Positions 58,538 through 64,000 of a stretch of DNA of 64,000 nt are shown here, piece by piece (the stretch's first letter is position 1; each line of letters opens with the position of its first letter). The position numbers and the translations under genes were made by a program. The notes beneath the pieces were generated by a model. That model saw nothing but the letters and a program-made list of their open reading frames with translations. It was not told the DNA's origin and did no database searches. This DNA is from Oscheius sp. JU75 (Eukaryota; Nematoda; Chromadorea; Rhabditida; Rhabditidae): the NCBI GenBank assembly GCA_037178855.1, contig JASJZC010000006.1, positions 4,464,001-4,528,000 on the forward strand, given 5' to 3'.

Positions 58538-61023
58538 ATGGCCGAAAAAGAAGCTAGTGGTCCTAAAAAGGCGGTTAGTCATTGTTTTTCTTCATTTATT
58601 AATCGCATTTTCAGGCTTATGCCGTAGCAGCAAGTGACATGAAACCTTGGCCGAAGTTCATCCAGGATAGGATAGACTTGTGGGACAAACTGATGGTCGA
58701 ATATCAAGCCGAAATCGCCGCTAAGGTTTGTCTTTGCTATTATCTTCAAACCACAGAATTCAGGACCCTACTCCTATCAAAATTACGCTTCCAGACGGAA
58801 AGCAATTCGATGCCCAGGCTTGGCGTACAAAGCCGATAGAAATTGCCGAGAAGATTTCCAAAGGACTGGCTGACAATGCCGTCATCGCCAAGGTCAATGG
58901 CGAAGTTTGGGATCTGGACCGTCCTTTCGAAGGAGATGCCACCCTACAAGTCCTGAAGTTCGATGACGATGAAGCCAAACAGGTACTTTGTTTTTTGTAG
59001 CTTTCATTTCATGAATATTCAGGTCTTCTGGCATAGTTCAGCCCACGTGATGGGAGAAGCAATGGAGCGATATTGCGGAGGTCATCTCTGCTACGGACCG
59101 CCGATATCTGAGGGATTTTACTACGACATGTTCCTCCAGGAGAAGACCATCAGCCAGGAGGACTTCCCCAAGCTCGAGGAGTTGATCAAATGTGCTGTCA
59201 AGGTGATTTTTCCTTTGATTTTGTCACAAAAAAGACTCAGGACAAGCAAAATTTCGAGCGACTGGAGGTGAGCAAGGAAAACCTCCTGAAGATGTTCGGA
59301 TACAACGAGTTTAAAGTACGTATCCTGAACGAGAAGGTCAAGACTCCCACGACGACGGTCTATCGCTGTGGTCCTCTGATCGACCTCTGTCGCGGTCCCC
59401 ATGTTCGTCACACCGGAAAAATCAAGGCTGTCCAAGTCACGAAGGCGTCGGCTTCCTATTGGGAGGGCAACAACAATGCGGAGTCTCTCCAGCGAGTCTA
59501 CGGAATCTCGTTCCCCGATCCGAAGCAGCTGAAGGAGTGGCAAAAGTTCCAGGTTTAGAATTTTGTTGTCATTCTCACATTTCATTCAGGAAGAAGCTGC
59601 TAAGCGCGATCACCGGAAGCTCGGCCGTGAACAGGAACTCTTCTTCTTCCATCCTTTGTCCCCTGGTAGCGCCTTCTGGTTCCCGAAAGGAGCTCATATC
59701 TACACCAAACTCCAAGATTTTATCCGCAAGCAGTACAGAAAACGTGGCTTCACCGAGGTTGATCATACTTTTTGTACTTTTCCAATGCGGACATTCAGGT
59801 AATTACGCCGAATATGTACAACAGCAAGTTGTGGGAGACGTCCGGTCATTGGCAACATTACGCGGAGGACATGTTCCGCTTCGAGGTCGAAAAGGAGCAG
59901 TTCGGTCTAAAGCCGATGAACTGTCCAGGACATTGTCTCATGTTCGACCATCAGCCGCATACCTACAACGAGCTGCCGATCCGTTTCGCCGACTTTGGTG
60001 TCCTTCATCGAAATGAGAAGTCTGGCGCTCTTACGGGACTCACGCGTGTTCGTCGCTTCCAACAGGACGACGCTCACATCTTCTGCCGCAAGGACCAGAT
60101 CGGATCCGAGATCAAGGCCAGTCTCGATTTTCTCGAGTTCTGCTACGAGAAAGTATTCGGATTTACCTTCACGCTCAACCTCTCCACGAGACCCGAGGGA
60201 TTCCTTGGCGAAATCGAGACGTGGGATCAGGCCGAAGCCGATCTGAAGGATGCGTTGAACGAGAGCGGCCGGAAGTGGAAGTTGAATCCGGGAGACGGAG
60301 CTTTCTACGGACCCAAGGTAGTATTTACTTGTTTTTGATGCTATAATTTCATTACCAGATCGATATCACCATCCAGGACGCTTTGAAGAGGAATCACCAG
60401 TGCGCTACAATCCAACTCGACTTCCAGCTACCACAGCGTTTCAATCTTCATTATCTGGACGAGCATCAGGAGAAACAGGCCCCGGTCATGATCCATCGTG
60501 CCGTTCTCGGATCCGTCGAGCGCATGGCCGCCATTCTCACGGAGAGTTTCGCCGGCAAATGGCCCTTCTGGCTCTCTCCTCGTCAGGTATCTTGAGTTGC
60601 TTTTTATATCCATCGTGATTTTCAGGCCAAAATCATCACGGTCCACGAGAGTTGCAACGACTATGCTAAGAGCGTCAAGGACAAGATCTTCGAGGCTGGA
60701 TTTGAGGTATTTCTTTAGATTTGACAAAACTGAACCAAAATTTAGGTTGAATACGACATGAACTGTCCCGATACGCTGAACAAGCAAGTCAGAAACGCCC
60801 AACTGGCCCAATTCAACTTCATTCTCGTGATCGGAGCCAAGGAAATGCAGAATGGAACTGTCAACGTGCGCACGAGAGATAATGCTGTTAGTTTCTATTT
60901 GATTGCGAGGAAAAATAACAATTTTAGGTTCGTGGCGAGATCAAAGTAGACGACATTATCGCCAAATTCCGCCGCTTCTGTGACGAATACACGAAGGACA
61001 CGGAAAACGCCGAAGAATTCTAA
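58538..61023 (+). CDS. tars-1: Threonyl-tRNA synthetase
   Basis: Charges tRNA-Thr. From the ATG at 58538 the cytosolic form begins [12 protein letters not shown]. The TGS domain follows ([19 protein letters not shown] to [15 protein letters not shown]), then the editing domain ([40 protein letters not shown]). The class II core comes next: motif 1 region [17 protein letters not shown], zinc ligand Cys in [10 protein letters not shown], motif 2 [20 protein letters not shown], zinc His in DDAHIFC and motif 3 with the last His around [16 protein letters not shown]. The anticodon-binding domain ends AEEF at TAA 61021-61023. Ten or so short introns are present. All catalytic residues are intact. 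An in-phase upstream frame suggests a mitochondrial isoform from the same gene. Confidence 0.92.
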
Positions 61024-61531
61024 ATCACCATTTTATACCTTTTTGGGATCCTTGTTATTGTTGCTCCATATTCTTCCTACCCCCTTTTGGTAATTTTATT
61101 CCCCTTTATGGCGATTGTTTTGAGCTTTGACCTCCTTTTGTTATAAAGTATTCCCGGTATCATTCTGATCGGTTTCTGGCTCAATATAAGAATGGTTAGG
61201 CGCTAGTTTACGAGTGAAAAGGACAAGATCTTCGAGGCTGGATTCTGATTTCCTTCTTTTCACTGCAGTCTTTCGGACGAGAATTGGGAAATTAGAGCAA
61301 GTGATTAGGACGACAAGCATACTCTTTCCCTAAACTAATACAATGGATGCTAGCAATCAAAAGTTTATTTCTCGGATGGTTTGAAAGAGAAACATTTCAA
61401 AGTTACAGAATTCCAACGACGACTAGTTGAGTTTTTTCTAAGTTTCTATGACAAAAAAACCTAATATAAAAGAATCGCTAAAGTTCTAGAGAGATCCAGA
61501 GATTACTTCAACTCTGAGGACTGCCAGCAGG
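61024..61531. other. Intergenic region with a 26-nt copy of a ThrRS exon segment
   Basis: 61219-61244 is an exact 26-nt match to ThrRS coding sequence at 60677-60702, out of context. The rest is unique AT-rich sequence. From about 61468 the sequence is homologous to the 5' flank of the BTB/BACK gene, and a TATAAAAG lies just at that boundary (about 61462-61469). Confidence 0.6.
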
Positions 61532-62671
61532 ATGCCGGCGGAACAGAAGGAGAAACAGAAGAGATCGCCGGGTGTCTAAGACCTACGAGGTCGAAGAGTC
61601 AGAAAGCGGGAGGCTTGCCCGAAATATCGAAGGGGTCCGTCTGGTGCACTCGAAAGGAGAGATCGTGGTGAAGGAGGCGGATCTGGTAGCCGTCTCTCTG
61701 TTGATGCATCAGCGACAGTCGGAAGGACGTCTGCCCAGTTCAATCTTGCTCGAAGACTTCACGCCCGAATGTGTTCTCCTGCTGGCCAACTACATCAAGA
61801 CACGTACTGTCAAGGCCCAAGTCTCTTTCTTCACCATCGCCGAAGTCCTCAAACTGATCAAGGCCTTCCTCATCGAGGATCTGGGCAAGAGAATAGAAGA
61901 AGTTCTCATCGATGCTGCCATGAAGAGTCCTTCCAATCTCCTCCAATGTCTTCTCGTCAACGATGTCTCTCCCGTCAGTCGTGACACCGAGATGCAGCTC
62001 CACTACCTGGCTGCCTGGCGATTCATGGAATTGGCTCGTCTCTCCGACTTTGCCAAACTCCCTCCCACTCAATTCCTTCATGTCTTCTCCAGCTGTGAAC
62101 TCCGTGTCCCTCATGAGTTGACTGCTGTGGATGTGGCTCTTCTCTGGCTCACTCAACAGCCCGATATCGACATTCTGGCCCCGGCTGTCTTCTACCTCGT
62201 CCGTTCGACCTATCTCGGCAAACCGGAACGTCAGATGATCATCGAACGCTGTCACATTCTCAACTTCAACGAGGGTGTTACTCGAGCCATCAAGGCCTCT
62301 CTCGAAAGTCGTCGTTCGAGTCGAATCTGCATCACTCCCGATCACATCCACCGTCATCTCGTTCGTTGTGGAGTCGCCGAGGATGTTCGTCGTCCTCCAT
62401 CGCTCTGCTTATGAGTAGGCCTCGTGAGGGACTCGTTCGTCCCAAGCTGATCGACAAGAAGAAGACCAGCAGAAAGTCGAGCAAGAAGGGCAGCAGCAAG
62501 AGCCAGAAGAGTGCCAAGAGTCTGAAGAGTGGAAAGTGTCTGAAGAGCCAGGCGAACGGACACAGTGCCAAGAGTCAGACGAATGAGAGGAGTTCCAAGA
62601 GCGGTAAGAGCCAGAAGGCGTCGTCCAAGAGCCATAAGTTAGAGGGAAAGAAGACGACGGAGATCGTCTAG
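61532..62671 (+). pseudogene. Decayed second copy of the intronless BTB/BACK gene
   Basis: Nearly identical to 10298-11503, with about 65 nt of 5' flank and about 40 nt of 3' flank also shared. The ATG at 61532 is followed by an in-frame TAA after 15 codons, where a deletion relative to the first copy removes most of the Lys/Ser-rich N-terminus and shifts frame. The BTB-BACK region is then open for about 275 codons. A 4-nt deletion near 62397 gives an early TGA, separating off the Lys/Ser-rich tail, which remains open in another frame to 62671. Substitutions inside the domain are few and mostly silent or conservative, so the copy is young. It may be a pseudogene, or a truncated protein could start at an internal ATG (MHQRQ). 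Confidence 0.75.
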
Positions 62672-62693
62672 AACCCGACCATAATGAATGAAG

Positions 62694-63073
62694 ATGTGGC
62701 CAGTGTGTCCTCTTTTAGTTCTTGGTGTAATGTCAACAGCTAGCCAGATTAACCAATTATCTCTGTTTGTCCAAGTGTTTGAGACTATGAGCTGGACATA
62801 CAGACTCTCTTGGCCAGTAGAGGTGATCCTCGATTGCGCCATCAGCGATGAAGAGTCTGCAAAGGAAGCCGCCTATTCTCATGGTAATTGGCAGGAACAG
62901 ACGCAACTCTCTCCTTCTCGATTAAATCTCTTCATAACTGACAGATGAAACAAAAACAATTGTCTCCCACGGAGTTCAGCTGTATTTGTGCAGCTACCCT
63001 TGTTGGCGGCCGATCAAAGCCACTAATCCTGTTCGAGTCAAGGCAGTCGAGGGGTCATTCCCACGGGATTAGA
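62694..63073 (+). CDS. Possible small two-exon secreted protein
   Basis: Exon 1 (62694-62883) and exon 2 (62945-63073) join in phase across a 61-nt intron with good sites (catg|gtaatt; ctgacag). The product is about 105 residues: a hydrophobic start (MWPVCPLLVLGVMSTAS), then VFETMSWTYRLSWPVEVILD, DEESAKEAAYSHDETK and a VQLYLCSYPCWRPI segment, ending at TAG 63071-63073. The ATG lies in the 3' flank duplicated with the BTB/BACK copy, so the duplication may have supplied the start. An acceptor (ctcttttag) offers a second ATG further in. Further exons are possible. No family is recognised. Confidence 0.35.
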
Positions 63074-64000
63074 GGACAACCGGAATGAAAGTTTTGAAAC
63101 ATCTTCAGAGAGCATATCATCTGCAATCAGTCCGATCTGGTTCTCATAGCATAACCTCCGGTCTCTGCTCTAGGGCATACTTCGTCCTCCCGCCAATTAT
63201 GCTAAGAGATAGACATCAGACCCACCCGTAGTCTCTGACCTGAGCCTCACAAAGAGCTCTATTGTCCAAGATCGATCATCGAACCAACTAGGAAGTCCTT
63301 AATGATGAACTAATCGTCTTAGAGTGGACAAAGCACGATTTACACCTCGGCTGATCGACAGAATACAGCTGTCTATTGTTGGAAGAAGAGGTGGCATGCT
63401 GCTGGGAGGAGGGCTGGTACAACTTGCGCAATGTTTTCTGGTGATGGGATCGGATCGGATTTACAACATGTGGCTATCTTTCCTGGGAAATCTTTTTGGA
63501 TTGTCTAGAAAGAACAGAACCGACTTGTTGTGCCGTGTACTACTGATTCCAGTAGTCATTAGGTTCTGGAAACAGTCAAACGAGGAAACTAGGAATAATA
63601 TCATGTCTCATGTGTTTTACTCATGTCCTACCAAAGGTGTTAATCACGATTGTAAGGCCATCAAATCAATTTTACACCTAACACAGTCAGCTTAGAGGTC
63701 AGTTATCCAAACTTCTTGATCTGTTTACAATCGATACCAACTGAAAACTGCTAGATTAATGGCGGGAAAGTTCTTTTAAGTAAATCGCTTTCCTTTTGTC
63801 GCTGACCTGTAGGTCAAAGTCATCAGCTCCACGCTTGACCATGGCTCCATGTCCAAATGACCTCCGGTCATGTTGACTATTGTCTTGGACAGTACACCCA
63901 CTCACTCAATTGACTATCCTGTAATCGATCCGCTTCCTCTTCCTAATATTTTCTTCTACTCTGTTTTCCCCCAAATATAACCTCTAAGCGTCTTTGATAT
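63074..64000. other. Window end, no supported gene
   Basis: A plus-strand frame is open at 63324-63695 with a hydrophobic centre, but it lacks an ATG near its start, splice context or a recognisable motif. The remainder shows no clear coding, repeat or RNA feature. Confidence 0.4.

Noticed and set aside
63324-63695. Plus-strand frame of 123 codons near the window end
   Set aside because: No ATG near its start, no matching exon partners and no recognisable domain; kept only as a note.
1-64000. CRISPR arrays, bacterial operons, prophage or plasmid features
   Set aside because: No direct repeats with spacers, no Shine-Dalgarno-led gene clusters; the window is intron-rich animal DNA.

Overview
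This is a eukaryotic, almost certainly nematode, genomic window. Protein genes are split by very small GT-AG introns, often 34-60 nt. Many start codons sit directly after a polypyrimidine-AG acceptor, as expected for spliced-leader trans-splicing. The gene content is worm-like: a HIM-4-type hemicentin with about 47 Ig domains, an astacin with EGF, CUB and two ShKT domains, a SWEET transporter, a four-repeat gelsolin-like protein and a nAChR alpha-type subunit. Acceptors are more varied than the Caenorhabditis TTTTCAG and some introns carry a visible CTRAY/TACTAAT branch site, so I would not call it Caenorhabditis. The species cannot be fixed from the sequence alone.

Layout. 0-6.3 kb (+): a long disordered exon, then a PP2A B''-family regulatory subunit; a degraded LINE reverse-transcriptase piece lies between them. 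6.5-9.3 kb (-): Cys-loop receptor subunit. 10.3-11.5 kb (+): intronless BTB/BACK protein. 11.7-13.2 kb (+): unrecognised secreted protein. 14.1-39.2 kb (+): hemicentin. Two complete genes on the opposite strand sit inside hemicentin introns: a two-module ADAM10-type cysteine-rich protein without a protease, and a small secreted protein. 39.4-40.5 kb (+): orphan protein. 40.7-43.0 kb (+): astacin. 43.8-45.7 kb (+): gelsolin-like. 46.4-47.3 kb (+): SWEET. 47.7-48.1 kb (+): CutA. 48.2-50.1 kb (-): STAM. 50.7-52.3 kb: three small unrecognised genes. 53.0-56.1 kb (+): neprilysin-like M13 peptidase. 56.2-57.7 kb (-): LACTB2-like hydrolase and a possible small upstream cistron. 58.3-61.0 kb (+): threonyl-tRNA synthetase with a possible mitochondrial form. 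61.5-62.7 kb (+): decayed second copy of the BTB/BACK gene. 62.7-63.1 kb (+): a possible small secreted gene starting inside the 3' flank of that copy.

The genes are mostly unrelated in function. A loose theme is extracellular matrix and secreted/surface proteins (hemicentin, the nested Cys-rich protein, astacin, neprilysin). Two genes (hemicentin, astacin) have an intron in which the upstream exon's frame stays open through the donor and ends before a well-placed AATAAA, suggesting intronic polyadenylation. The strongest candidate for something undescribed is the nested tandem ADAM-Cys-rich surface protein. All gene models are hand-spliced and have no transcript support here.
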